Assembly: GCA_036511855.1 (NCBI GenBank)
Contig: DATCBN010000017.1
Location: 1 to 64,000 of the forward strand
DNA length: 64,000 nucleotides
From: Candidatus Eremiobacteraceae bacterium
GTDB taxonomy: Bacteria; Vulcanimicrobiota; Vulcanimicrobiia; Eremiobacterales; Eremiobacteraceae
Direction of reading: 5' to 3'
Below the pieces are notes generated by a model. The model was not told the DNA's origin. It saw only the letters and a list, made by a program, of their open reading frames with translations, and made no database searches. The translations under genes and the position numbers were made by a program. Shown piece after piece: positions 42,855 to 51,022 of the stretch. Position 1 is the first letter of the stretch, and each line of letters begins with the position of its first letter.

Positions 42855-43747
42855 TATGCGTTTGCCGGAGCGTGCGCGCCGGTGAGAATTTCGTCCGGCA
42901 CGCTTATCTCCGCGAAAAACACGATTTCTGCCGGTCCGGCCATCTCCACGCTCGCGCCGGGACCAGGCCACTCGATGCTCACCGACCCTCCCGGCATGTG
43001 CACGTCGAGCGGCGACGTCGCTCGGCCGGTAAGTATCGCCGAGACGCCGACGGCGCATGCCCCGGAACCGCAAGCTTGTGTTTCGCCGACACCGCGCTCG
43101 AGCACGCGCATGTTCAAGCTGCCGCCCGAGACGTGCGCGATCTCGAAGTTCGCGCCGTTGGGAAAGAGATCGAGCGCCGCGAGCGACGCCGCATGCGCCG
43201 CAATATCCGCGCGTTCGACCGGCGTGTCTAAGAATGTGACGCAATGCGGGTTGCCCATCGAGACCGCGCATATGCGCACCGGGGCCCACCCCGGCACCTC
43301 GACCAACTCATCAATAGCGCGGGCATCGGGATCTCCGCGCATGGGGATTTCAGCTTTGGCAAAGCGCGGCACGCCCATATCGACGGCTACGACGTCGGCG
43401 CCGTCGCGCACGGCGCGTCGCACGCGGACCAGTCCGCTTGCCGTTTGCACGGTGATCGCGCTCGGCGAACCCGCGCGCGTGTGTTCGAGGTAGCGCGCGA
43501 TGCATCGGATGCCGTTGCCGCACATCTCCGCTTCGGTTCCGTCCGCGTTGAAGATGCGCATGCCGATGCCGGCTTCGCCGCTGGTGGGCGCCTCGAGAAC
43601 GAGCAGCCCGTCTGCGCCTATGCCGAATCGGCGCTCGCACCAAAGCCGCGCGAGCGCGGCGAACGGCAAGTGCTCGCCCGCGCTATTGTCGAGCAGCACG
43701 AAATCGTTGCCCGTGCCTTGCACCTTGGCGACGGAAAACTTGCGCAT
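42854..43747 (-). CDS. dapF: Diaminopimelate epimerase
   Basis: Converts LL- to meso-diaminopimelate for lysine and peptidoglycan. 297 residues from ATG 43747. N terminus FSVAKVQGTGNDFVLLDN; both catalytic Cys present in CGNGIRCIARYL and GSGACAVGVSAIL; RFGIGADGLLVLE and SMGNPHCVTFLD are further family signatures. Upstream residues in the same frame lie over the hfq gene and are not coding. Implies DAP-type peptidoglycan. Confidence 0.96.
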   Translation of the reverse strand: MRKFSVAKVQGTGNDFVLLDNSAGEHLPFAALARLWCERRFGIGADGLLVLEAPTSGEAGIGMRIFNADGTEAEMCGNGIRCIARYLEHTRAGSPSAITVQTASGLVRVRRAVRDGADVVAVDMGVPRFAKAEIPMRGDPDARAIDELVEVPGWAPVRICAVSMGNPHCVTFLDTPVERADIAAHAASLAALDLFPNGANFEIAHVSGGSLNMRVLERGVGETQACGSGACAVGVSAILTGRATSPLDVHMPGGSVSIEWPGPGASVEMAGPAEIVFFAEISVPDEILTGAHAPANA

Positions 43748-43763
43748 GACGTGGGCGCGCGGA

Positions 43764-44117
43764 CTAGTTTTGCGCGGCGCTAGCCGACGTTTCAGGTTGC
43801 GAGCGGCTTTGGTCGGCCGATGGCGGGCGCGCCCCGTCGGCCGGCGACGCATCTGCCAGCCGCGGCTGGTGCGCGGCTAGCTCCGAACCGGTGAATTGAA
43901 CCGGCGATTGCGGCGAAACGGTGGAGACGGCGTGCTTATAGACCAAATGCGGCTTGTTATCATATTCGAGGATGATCGTGAAGTTGTCAAAACCGCGGAC
44001 ATGACCGCGCAATTGGAATCCGTTGCGCAAGTAGATCGTCACGAGCGCGTTTTCTCTTTTTATCGCAAGCAAGTACGCATCTTGCAATGGCAGATTCGGT
44101 TTCACGGCCGTCTCCAT
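43764..44117 (-). CDS. hfq: RNA chaperone Hfq
   Basis: 117 residues from ATG 44117 (a second ATG at 44153 adds 12). Sm-fold: LQDAYLLAIKRENALVTIYL, NGFQLRGHVRGFDNFTIILE (Sm1) and HLVYKHAVSTVSP (Sm2, compare YKHAIST). A disordered Gln/Ser/Ala-rich C-terminal tail of about 45 residues follows. Hfq brings small RNAs to mRNAs. The miaA-hfq order is ancestral in many bacteria and kept here. Confidence 0.95.
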   Translation of the reverse strand: METAVKPNLPLQDAYLLAIKRENALVTIYLRNGFQLRGHVRGFDNFTIILEYDNKPHLVYKHAVSTVSPQSPVQFTGSELAAHQPRLADASPADGARPPSADQSRSQPETSASAAQN

Positions 44118-44162
44118 GAACGAGAAATCCCTCAGGGAGTGAGGTATGGTCATTTTTTTAGT

Positions 44163-45113
44163 TCACGTCCTGGCAGCGATTTCCCTTGCCGCAGCCGTAA
44201 CCGCGCGCGAGGCGGCCGTGCGGTCGCCGGCTTCGATGATGCGCGCGGTCCGCAATCTGCGAAACCACGTGTCCTGGCGCGCAGCATATTGCGACGTGCG
44301 AAGCGTGCAGCGCGAGATCGCCTCCCCGCGCGTCGCCGTTCCGTCGGCGATCGCGAGCGCTTCCGCATAACCGATGCCCGTCAAGGCAGGCGCTGCCGGC
44401 CAGCGCGCGCGTATGGATTGCGCTTCGTCTTCAAGCCCTGCGGCGAACATCGCGCCGACGCGCGCCGCGATGCGAAGGCGAAGTTCTGCGCGCGCCACGT
44501 TCATCACAAATACCCTTAAGTGAATTTCCGGAGCGGGAACGCGCGGCTCGCTCGGCGCTGACGCACATTCGATCCCTTCTTCCCTTTTCGCAAGCGCAGC
44601 CTCAAGCGCGCGTATGGTGCGATAGCGGTCGCCGGCGGGCACCCGCTGTGCCGCAATCGGGTCCAGCGCGCCCAGCCACTCTCGCAGCGCCTCATGAGAA
44701 TGAAGTTGAACTTCGCGGCGAACTCGTGTGCGAAGCTCATCGCTGCCCGCCGGACGATCGATCGGCATCGTGCCGGCGAGCGCCTCGATGTAGAGCCCGG
44801 TGCCACCGACAAGGACCGCAAGGCGTCCGCGCGCCGCGATCTCTGCAATCGCGATGCGAGCGTCGGTGACGAATCGCGCGGCGCTGTACCGGACTGCCGG
44901 TGAGACGATGCCGTATAAATGATGCGGCACGCGCGCCATTGCGCCGGCAGACGGCCAACCGGTACCGATCGGCATGCCTTCGTAGATCTGGCGCGAATCC
45001 GCGTTGACGATCTCACCGCCGACGTCTTCGGCGGCCGCAAGCGCCGCATCCGATTTTCCTGACGACGTGGGACCGCAGACGCACAGCGCTTCGATGGTCG
45101 ATTTAGCGCTCAC
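44163..45113 (-). CDS. miaA: tRNA dimethylallyltransferase
   Basis: 316 residues from GTG 45113, whose GTGA overlaps the mutL stop. P-loop CGPTSSGKSDAALAAA, NADSRQIYEGMPIGTG (DSxQxY region), HHLYGIVSP and LVGGTGLYIEAL are diagnostic. It adds the dimethylallyl group to A37 of tRNAs reading UNN codons. MiaB, which methylthiolates the same base, is encoded at 53524-54846, so the pathway is complete in this window. Followed by hfq. Confidence 0.95.
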   Translation of the reverse strand: MSAKSTIEALCVCGPTSSGKSDAALAAAEDVGGEIVNADSRQIYEGMPIGTGWPSAGAMARVPHHLYGIVSPAVRYSAARFVTDARIAIAEIAARGRLAVLVGGTGLYIEALAGTMPIDRPAGSDELRTRVRREVQLHSHEALREWLGALDPIAAQRVPAGDRYRTIRALEAALAKREEGIECASAPSEPRVPAPEIHLRVFVMNVARAELRLRIAARVGAMFAAGLEDEAQSIRARWPAAPALTGIGYAEALAIADGTATRGEAISRCTLRTSQYAARQDTWFRRLRTARIIEAGDRTAASRAVTAAAREIAART

Positions 45114-46828
45114 GCGCGCCTGAAGGCCTTTGCAAGCGTCGCTGCGTCGAGGCGAAGCATCGTCGGCCGTCCGTGCGGACAAGTGTGTGGGTCGCTGCAC
45201 AAACGCAGCCGTTCCACGAGCGCGACCTGCTCTTGCAGCGCCAGCGGTTCGTGAGCGCGCACCACCGAGTGGCACGCGATCGTCGCAAGCAGCCGCGTTC
45301 GATGAGCCGGACCTTCACGTGGCGCATTGTCGGCGGCAAGATCGTCGAGCACGCCCGCCAGATCGAAGCGCCGCTTCTCGTATCCCGCCGGCAGCGACCT
45401 GATGCGAAATGCGTTGTCGCCGAATTGCTCGACGTCGACGCCGGCCGCCATCAACTCGTCTTGATGTTCGTGCAACGCCGCAGCCCGATCCGGATCGAGT
45501 TCGACGACCGTTGCGAAAAGGAGCGGGACGCCGGCATCGGCGGTGCCGGCACCGGCGAGCAGCGCTTCGTATGCAATGCGCTCGTGTGCGGCGTGCTGGT
45601 CGACGAGCATGAGGTTCGCGCCGTCGCTGCAGGCGATGTACGTCTGATCGATCTGGCCGAACACGCGAAGACGTCCCGGCGGCGATTCGAGCGCCGGACT
45701 CGCGTCAAATCGCGACGCTTCGACTGTTGTCGGCAAGAGAAAGCCGTCGCTCGATTCGTCCGCGGCACCCGCTTCCTCGAGCCCGAGTGCGGAAAGGATC
45801 GGCGACGGCGCCGCGCGTGACGGCTCGATGATGCGCAGCGATCGTGCGACCGCGGCGCGAACGGCATCGAAAACGGCGGCGCTGAAGCGAAAACGGACTT
45901 CTGCTTTTGTCGGGTGGACATTGACGTCGACATCTTCGGGTGGCAAGTCGACGCGGATGACGCCGTATGGGTACCGGCCGGTCATGCCAAATGACCCGTT
46001 CGCGGCAAGCCACGCAGCACCAAGCGCGCTCGATCGAACGAGCCGGCCGTTTACGAAAAAGATCTGATGGTTGCGGTGCGGCCGGTCGCGGCCTGGCGCG
46101 CTGATATAGCCGGTGATTTTTTCGCGCGCATGCCCCGAGTCGCCATCGATCGCGACGAGTGCGCCGCGTGCATCGCGGCCGAACACCGATTCCAACCGGT
46201 CGACCGGATCGGCGACAGCGGGAAGCGCCCAGACGTCTCGGTCGTCGTGGCGCAAATGAAACCCCACGGCCGGCCATCCCAGCGACAACTGACTCAAGTA
46301 TGCGGCCACGCGTGCGAATTCAGCGCGCGGGCTCTTGAGAAATTCGCGTCGAGCCGGCGTGAGCGCGAAGAGATCCCGCACGGTGACTTTGGTTCCGAGG
46401 GGCGCCGCGACCGCTGACGGTGCGGTCGTCGTCGTTCCGGTCGCTTCGACGCGCGCTCCCACCTCATCGCCGCGCCGTCTCGATACGATCTCCAGCCGGC
46501 CGGCGGCGGCGATGCTCGCGAGGCCTTCGCCGCGGAAACCGAGCGTGCGGACCGCGAAGAGATCGTCTGCTATAGTTAGTTTGCTGGTCGCGTGGCGCAT
46601 GAGCGCGAGCACGAGCTCGTCGGCTCCCATGCCGCGGCCGTCATCGCTGACTGAGATCGCGGTGCGGCCTCCGTCGATCAATTCCACGCTTACGACGCTC
46701 GCGCCGGCGTCAAGGCTGTTCTCCACGAGCTCCTTGACGACTGAAACCGGCCGTTCGATGACTTCGCCGGCGGCGATTTGCGCAATCGTTGCTTCGTCGA
46801 GCAGCCGAATCGGGTCGAAAACTTGCAT
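45110..46828 (-). CDS. mutL: DNA mismatch repair protein MutL
   Basis: 572 residues. GHKL ATPase: IAAGEVIERPVSVVKELVEN (ATP motif with Glu and Asn), DDGRGMG, ATSKLTIADDLF, LGFRGEGLASIA. The C-terminal domain carries DQHAAHERIAYE, the DQHAxxExxxxE endonuclease motif, so this MutL nicks DNA itself, as in bacteria lacking MutH. MutS is at 51023-53527. Fused row mutL-miaA-hfq-dapF. Confidence 0.96.
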   Translation of the reverse strand: MQVFDPIRLLDEATIAQIAAGEVIERPVSVVKELVENSLDAGASVVSVELIDGGRTAISVSDDGRGMGADELVLALMRHATSKLTIADDLFAVRTLGFRGEGLASIAAAGRLEIVSRRRGDEVGARVEATGTTTTAPSAVAAPLGTKVTVRDLFALTPARREFLKSPRAEFARVAAYLSQLSLGWPAVGFHLRHDDRDVWALPAVADPVDRLESVFGRDARGALVAIDGDSGHAREKITGYISAPGRDRPHRNHQIFFVNGRLVRSSALGAAWLAANGSFGMTGRYPYGVIRVDLPPEDVDVNVHPTKAEVRFRFSAAVFDAVRAAVARSLRIIEPSRAAPSPILSALGLEEAGAADESSDGFLLPTTVEASRFDASPALESPPGRLRVFGQIDQTYIACSDGANLMLVDQHAAHERIAYEALLAGAGTADAGVPLLFATVVELDPDRAAALHEHQDELMAAGVDVEQFGDNAFRIRSLPAGYEKRRFDLAGVLDDLAADNAPREGPAHRTRLLATIACHSVVRAHEPLALQEQVALVERLRLCSDPHTCPHGRPTMLRLDAATLAKAFRRA

Positions 46829-46885
46829 CGGTCGTCGATTTGGCGCGAAACGCCCGAAAATCCCCTCCTACGGGACAATTCTCTC

Positions 46886-46913
46886 TTGACGGGCGAAACA
46901 GTTATGCTATTAT
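46886..46913 (+). promoter_or_regulatory. Strong sigma-70 promoter of the microprotein-GntR-ABC operon
   Basis: TTGACG (46886-46891), 16-nt spacer, TATTAT (46908-46913) with a TGn extension (TGC); an overlapping TATACT lies three bases on. It is about 55 nt upstream of the microprotein start and among the best promoters in the window. The segment to 46954 is AT-rich unlike its surroundings. Confidence 0.7.
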
Positions 46914-46968
46914 ACTAATACCACAGTACGACAGCACATTAGTGCGTCGGTTCGAAGGAGAAAAGAAA

Positions 46969-47085
46969 ATGATCCGCGTGTTCACACAAAATCCCCAAGA
47001 TCGCGAAAACCAGGTCACCTCGCTCATCGGTTTGCCGACAACCATTGCTGGCAGCATGTTCGCCGGCTGGGGCCCGAAGCTGTAA
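46969..47085 (+). CDS. 38-residue microprotein, first gene of the GntR-ABC operon
   Basis: ATG 46969, with GAAGGAG ending 8 bases upstream, the best ribosome site in the region, behind a strong promoter. The peptide begins MIRVFTQNPQ, continues DRENQVTSLIGLPTTIAG and ends SMFAGWGPKL. No signal peptide or Cys residues; moderately polar first half, hydrophobic second half. It stops 6 nt before the GntR gene, which has no ribosome site of its own, so GntR translation may depend on it. It could be a regulatory leader peptide, a peptide substrate of the transporter or a small structural partner. No family recognised. Confidence 0.6.
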   Translation: MIRVFTQNPQDRENQVTSLIGLPTTIAGSMFAGWGPKL

Positions 47086-47091
47086 CCTGAC

Positions 47092-47505
47092 ATGAGCGCG
47101 ATCTTCACAGTCGATCCCCATTCGGGGGTCCCCATCTACCTCCAGCTCATCGCCGTCGTAAAGCGGTCGGTGGCGCTCGGGGTGCTGGTGCCCGGCGAGC
47201 AGTTGCCGACCGTGAAGCAACTCGCCACAACCTTGACGGTCAACGCGAATACCGTCGCCCGTTCGTACCGGGAACTCGAGCGCGATGGCGTGATCGAGAC
47301 GAGCCCGGGCCGCGGATCGTTCGTGCGCGGAAACGGCTCACAAGTCGCTTCCACCAAAGCCGCCACCGACAGTGCGGCTGCGGCGATCGACGGCGCCGTG
47401 CGCGAGGCGAAATCCATGGGGCTCGATCGCGCGGGCGTCACACAACTAGTCGAACAAGTCCTCGAGCGCTGGTATCCGGCGATCGACGGGCGGGAGGCAT
47501 CATGA
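47092..47505 (+). CDS. GntR-family transcriptional regulator, YtrA type
   Basis: 137 residues. FTVDPHSGVPIYLQLIAVVK is the typical opening; winged helix PGEQLPTVKQLATTLTVNAN, TVARSYRELERDGVIETSPG, RGSFV. Only a short C-terminal helical part (about 50 residues) follows, as in YtrA-subfamily repressors, which sit in operons with ABC transporters and control them. The stop overlaps the ATPase start by 4 nt. Autoregulation at the promoter upstream is likely. Confidence 0.93.
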   Translation: MSAIFTVDPHSGVPIYLQLIAVVKRSVALGVLVPGEQLPTVKQLATTLTVNANTVARSYRELERDGVIETSPGRGSFVRGNGSQVASTKAATDSAAAAIDGAVREAKSMGLDRAGVTQLVEQVLERWYPAIDGREAS

Positions 47506-48425
47506 CGGAACCAATAGCGATTGCCGTCGACGGGCTGAGCAAGCGTTTCGGCGACGTCACCGCACTCGATAATTTCTCGATAGCAGTCCCGAAGGGATCC
47601 ATCTTCGGCGTGCTCGGCACCAACGGCGCCGGCAAGACCACGGCGTTCAAATGTATGTTGGGACTGGCGCGAGCCGACGCGGGTACCACGCTTTTCGAAG
47701 GCTCGCCGCTCACCCCGGCATTGTTCGAACGCATGACGTACGTGCACGAACGGCCGGCGCTCTACAGCGACCCGCGCGTCTCCGATCATCTCGAATGGAC
47801 GCGACGCACGTATGCTCGATACGATGCCCCGCGCGCCGCAAAGCTGCTCGACCTCTTCGGTCTCACGCCCAAGAAGCGCGTGAAGACCCTTTCGAAAGGC
47901 CAGCAGTCGGCCCTCGCTTTGACCCTCGCGTTTGTCACGCGGCCCGACATCTTGATCCTCGACGAACCTGCAAGCGGGCTCGATCCCGTGAACCAACGTA
48001 ATGTGCTCGATTTGCTGATCGGCGAGGCCGCCGGCGGCGCAACCATCGTTTTCTCCTCGCACGCAATCGGGCAGGTGGAACGGGCGGCAGACCGCGTCGC
48101 AATCCTGCACCGCGGCAAGAAGATGCTCGACGGCGAAGTCGATCTTCTCAAGGCCGATGAGAAAGTGGTCGAGGCGACCTTTGAAAACGACGCTCCTTCC
48201 GTAAACGGCCTGGCGAGGGATCCGTCGGTGCGCCGCATCGTGCGCGCCGGCCGGCTGCTGCGCGCGTTCGTACGCGGGAACAGCGACGAGGTCGCAAGAC
48301 ACATCGCGGCGCTCGAGCCCAAGAGCTTGCGTGTGCTCGACCAAAATTTGGAAGATATCTTCTTGAACGCCGTCGCTGCGAGCGACGGCGAAACCGCCGC
48401 CGCCGCGGCCGACTTGGAGAGCTAA
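47502..48425 (+). CDS. ABC transporter ATP-binding protein (drug/peptide export type)
   Basis: 307 residues. Walker A GVLGTNGAGKTTAFKCML, short Q-loop region, signature KTLSKGQQSALALTLAF (variant LSKGQ), Walker B ILILDEPASGLDPVN, H-loop VFSSHAIGQVERAADR. The C-terminal about 90 residues match the DUF4162-like tail of such ATPases. It starts with ATGA overlap from the regulator and is followed after one base by the permease. YtrB/CcmA-like exporter or cell-envelope stress transporter. Confidence 0.93.
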   Translation: MTEPIAIAVDGLSKRFGDVTALDNFSIAVPKGSIFGVLGTNGAGKTTAFKCMLGLARADAGTTLFEGSPLTPALFERMTYVHERPALYSDPRVSDHLEWTRRTYARYDAPRAAKLLDLFGLTPKKRVKTLSKGQQSALALTLAFVTRPDILILDEPASGLDPVNQRNVLDLLIGEAAGGATIVFSSHAIGQVERAADRVAILHRGKKMLDGEVDLLKADEKVVEATFENDAPSVNGLARDPSVRRIVRAGRLLRAFVRGNSDEVARHIAALEPKSLRVLDQNLEDIFLNAVAASDGETAAAAADLES

Positions 48426-48426
48426 G

Positions 48427-49185
48427 ATGTACTACATGGAGTTTCTATTAGTTCGCAAGATTTTATATTGGCTGTGTGGATTGCTGGCGGTTGCGATAGC
48501 GATCGTGTCGTGGGCCGTAGCGAGCAACGCCCACAGTATCTCGTCTCATCCCCACGGCGTCGTGCCGTTTGCCGCACTCTTGGCGGGCGCCACATTTGTC
48601 TCGGCGATCATCGCGATGATCTTCGGCTGTGCGCTCGCGCGGCAAAACGCAGGACATCTGCCGCTCGTGTGGACTAGACCGGTCTCGCGCGACAGATTCG
48701 CCCTTTCACTCACCATCGTGCACTTAGCCGGCATCGCGGCTGCATTCGTGCTTACGTTAGCAGCCACACTCGGCGTGTTCGCTATGTTCGGTGCGCTCGA
48801 TTTGATCACGATGGCCGGCGAGCTACCGGTCACTCCTGAAGGCGTGGCGCGCATGCTGCTCTTTCCGCTCGCATGGTACGGACTCGTTCTGGCGCTCACC
48901 TCAAGCTTGAGAGCCGGCGCGGGCTTCATCCCATTCGGTGCATGGATCTTAGGCTCGCTGCTCGTCGCCCTGGACGCGAGCCACCTATTCAGCGGCGCTT
49001 CCGCGGTCGTCATCAACGTCATAGACCATGTGAATCCGCTCTATTACTTCAGCATGCACTTCGACCAATCCGGAAGCAATGAATCTATGGTATCAAACGT
49101 AGGCGTTGCGATCGTCGGCCTCGCCGCCATCGCCGTCGCCGGCTACGTCGCCGCTCTCGCCCAGTGGCGCCGACTGGAGGCATGA
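48427..49185 (+). CDS. ABC transporter permease (ABC-2/YtrC-like)
   Basis: 252 residues with six or so membrane helices, including ILYWLCGLLAVAIAIVSWAV, FAALLAGATFVSAIIAMIFG, LAGIAAAFVLTLAATLGVFA and a C-terminal VGLAAIAVAGYVAALAQW. The SFH-rich DHVNPLYYFSMHFDQ loop is extracytoplasmic. No duplicated domain, so it works as a dimer with the adjacent ATPase. Its TGA overlaps the start of a second microprotein. Confidence 0.82.
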   Translation: MYYMEFLLVRKILYWLCGLLAVAIAIVSWAVASNAHSISSHPHGVVPFAALLAGATFVSAIIAMIFGCALARQNAGHLPLVWTRPVSRDRFALSLTIVHLAGIAAAFVLTLAATLGVFAMFGALDLITMAGELPVTPEGVARMLLFPLAWYGLVLALTSSLRAGAGFIPFGAWILGSLLVALDASHLFSGASAVVINVIDHVNPLYYFSMHFDQSGSNESMVSNVGVAIVGLAAIAVAGYVAALAQWRRLEA

Positions 49186-49283
49186 TCATGGAGCAGCTGG
49201 GACTTCATTTCGTCATCACGATCGGGCCGTATCGCGTGCGCTGGGGAATCAGCGTCGACGAAGGCAACACGCCGTCGTCCTGA
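49182..49283 (+). CDS. 31-33-residue microprotein, last gene of the GntR-ABC operon
   Basis: ATG 49182 overlaps the permease stop as ATGA; a second ATG at 49188 has a perfect GGAGG seven bases ahead and gives 31 residues, so 49188 is the likelier start. The peptide reads MEQLGLHFVITIGPYRVRWG then ISVDEGNTPSS: an amphipathic strand-like segment with a Trp-Gly pair, as in the first microprotein (AGWGPKL). The stop is five bases before an R1 cluster. No family recognised; the ribosome site argues that it is translated. Confidence 0.55.
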   Translation: MIMEQLGLHFVITIGPYRVRWGISVDEGNTPSS

Positions 49284-49287
49284 TCCT

Positions 49288-49411
49288 GTAGGAGGGCAAG
49301 CCGTACTAGGGCAAGCATCGCTTGCCCTTTTGGGTTGTAGGGGCCGGCTCTTGTGGTCGGCCCCGCTTTCCCATCGCAAAAAAAATGGGCAAGCGATGCT
49401 TGCCCTAGTAC
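49288..49411. repeat. R1/R2 hairpin cluster ending the GntR-ABC operon
   Basis: Partial forward arm 49288-49300, full forward arm 49303-49327, an R2 element 49337-49364 (GTAGG head, stem GGGGCCGGC/GTCGGCCCC with one G-T pair), the linker CATCGCAAAAAAAATG, and a full reverse arm 49387-49411. It lies between the convergent microprotein and GGDEF genes. Confidence 0.9.
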
Positions 49412-49432
49412 GATGAATGATTTTATCGAATA

Positions 49433-51007
49433 TTAGTCTTGGCGGCCGTAGAGTTCGGCGCCGAATGTAGGCTGGGCCGGTTGGGCGCGACCCGCAAGCT
49501 TGACATTGTTGCGGCCATCCTGTTTTGCTGCGTACAACGCGACATCGGCTGCCTTGACGAGAGCCGTCTTCTCGGTCACATCTTGCGGATAGCCGGCGAC
49601 TCCGATAGAAACGGTGATATTGACCAGCTTCTGCTCGAGCGCGAACATCTTCTCTTCGACCGCTTGGCGGATCCGGCCGGCCACCATCGCCGCCTCGGCT
49701 TTGATGGTCTCCGGCATCACGATCGTGAACTCGTCCCCGCCGTAGCGGCAGCAGATGTCCACGCGGCGCGCGTGCTGGCGCAGCACTTCGCCAAGTTGGC
49801 GGAGCAGCTCGTCGCCCTGCGGATGTCCGTACGTATCGTTGATGCGCTTGAAAAAATCGACGTCGATGATGAGCAGCGACAGCGACTGACGTGCGGTCTG
49901 CGCCTTGCGGAACTCTCCCTCGAGCCGTTCTTGATACGCGCGGTTGGTCAGCAATCCCGTCATCGAGTCGGTCTCTGCAAGCTCAACGGTCTTGCTATGC
50001 AAGAGCGCGTTTTGGATGCCGACCGAAGCCAGCCGGATGAGCCGGTCCACGAGGCGCTGCTGTTCGAACGTGAACGCGTTGGGGCGGTTGTCGGTGAAGA
50101 CGACGCAGCCGATGGTCTGCGTCTCGCTCAAGATCGGGACCACCATGCAGCCGTGGGCGGCTTTCGGTTTGGGCAGACCGCTTTCGCGCGGCTCCCGTTG
50201 GAGATCGGCCACGAGCAGCGGCCGTTGTTCCATCGCTGAATATCCGACGATGCCCTCGCCGAACCGTAATTTCGACCCGCGATAGAAATCGGCGTGCGGT
50301 CCCGCGAGTGCCTCCGCGCGTAAGATGTCTTCCTTCGTCTCGGCATCGAAAGACGCGATATACACCACGACGTTTTGCCACGGCACCGATTCTTGGAACT
50401 GCTTGAGCATGTTGACGAGCTGCGCGAGCACTTCTGGCAGCGCGAGCTTCGTGCCGAGATCGGAGCCGGCCTCAAGCACGCGGTTGATGGCGCGGATCTG
50501 ACGTTCGGAGCGGCGTCTTGCGACAAGGCCGTACGCGGCGGCTCCATAGGCGACGGCGCCGAAGGTGAGCGCCAGACCGATCTGTGAAGCGAGCTCGGCG
50601 GCTGGGTGCGAGAGGCCATCCGCCAACCCATACGCGACGGCGGATGCGATGAGCGCCGCAATCGCATTGATCATCGGTGCTGCCGCTGCGTCGAGCGCGG
50701 CGATCAAAACGAGGGCGCTGAAGCCGGAATACCAGCCTACCGCGGAAGCGGCGCCGATGTCGAGCAGGATGACCGCCGCGAAACGGATGCGCGAGAGAAC
50801 TCCCGCAGTGTCGGCGATCTCGCTGCCGGCGGGCAACGAAAGCAGCGTTGCCGCAATGCCATAGACGAGCAAAAACACCCACGCGAGGTCGGGCAGCGGC
50901 GTCGAGATCGGCAACAGGAGCGCTTGGACGATTGCAAGCCAGCGCACTCCCGCAAGCGCGAGCGGATAGGTGATGAATCGCTGGAATTTTTGCTTCTCGT
51001 CCGCCAC
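49433..51007 (-). CDS. Membrane GAF-GGDEF diguanylate cyclase
   Basis: 524 residues. N-terminal five or six membrane helices (about 15-165), a GAF domain at about 190-340 (EGIVGYSAMEQRPLLVADLQ; CMVVPILSETQTIGCVVFTD), and a GGDEF domain at about 350-510 with TDSMTGLLTNRAYQERL, DVDFFKRINDTYGHPQGDEL and the catalytic RYGGDEFTIV. The inhibitory RxxD site (RRVD) is five residues before GGDEF. It should make c-di-GMP from GTP under control of a GAF ligand. It follows mutS by 15 nt. Confidence 0.95.
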   Translation of the reverse strand: MADEKQKFQRFITYPLALAGVRWLAIVQALLLPISTPLPDLAWVFLLVYGIAATLLSLPAGSEIADTAGVLSRIRFAAVILLDIGAASAVGWYSGFSALVLIAALDAAAAPMINAIAALIASAVAYGLADGLSHPAAELASQIGLALTFGAVAYGAAAYGLVARRRSERQIRAINRVLEAGSDLGTKLALPEVLAQLVNMLKQFQESVPWQNVVVYIASFDAETKEDILRAEALAGPHADFYRGSKLRFGEGIVGYSAMEQRPLLVADLQREPRESGLPKPKAAHGCMVVPILSETQTIGCVVFTDNRPNAFTFEQQRLVDRLIRLASVGIQNALLHSKTVELAETDSMTGLLTNRAYQERLEGEFRKAQTARQSLSLLIIDVDFFKRINDTYGHPQGDELLRQLGEVLRQHARRVDICCRYGGDEFTIVMPETIKAEAAMVAGRIRQAVEEKMFALEQKLVNITVSIGVAGYPQDVTEKTALVKAADVALYAAKQDGRNNVKLAGRAQPAQPTFGAELYGRQD

Positions 51008-51022
51008 GGTCTCAAATCCGAA

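Noticed and set aside
46789-46968. Upstream extension of the first microprotein to a 98-residue ORF
   Set aside because: It would cross the promoter and overlap the mutL start; the ATG at 46969 has a near-perfect ribosome site.
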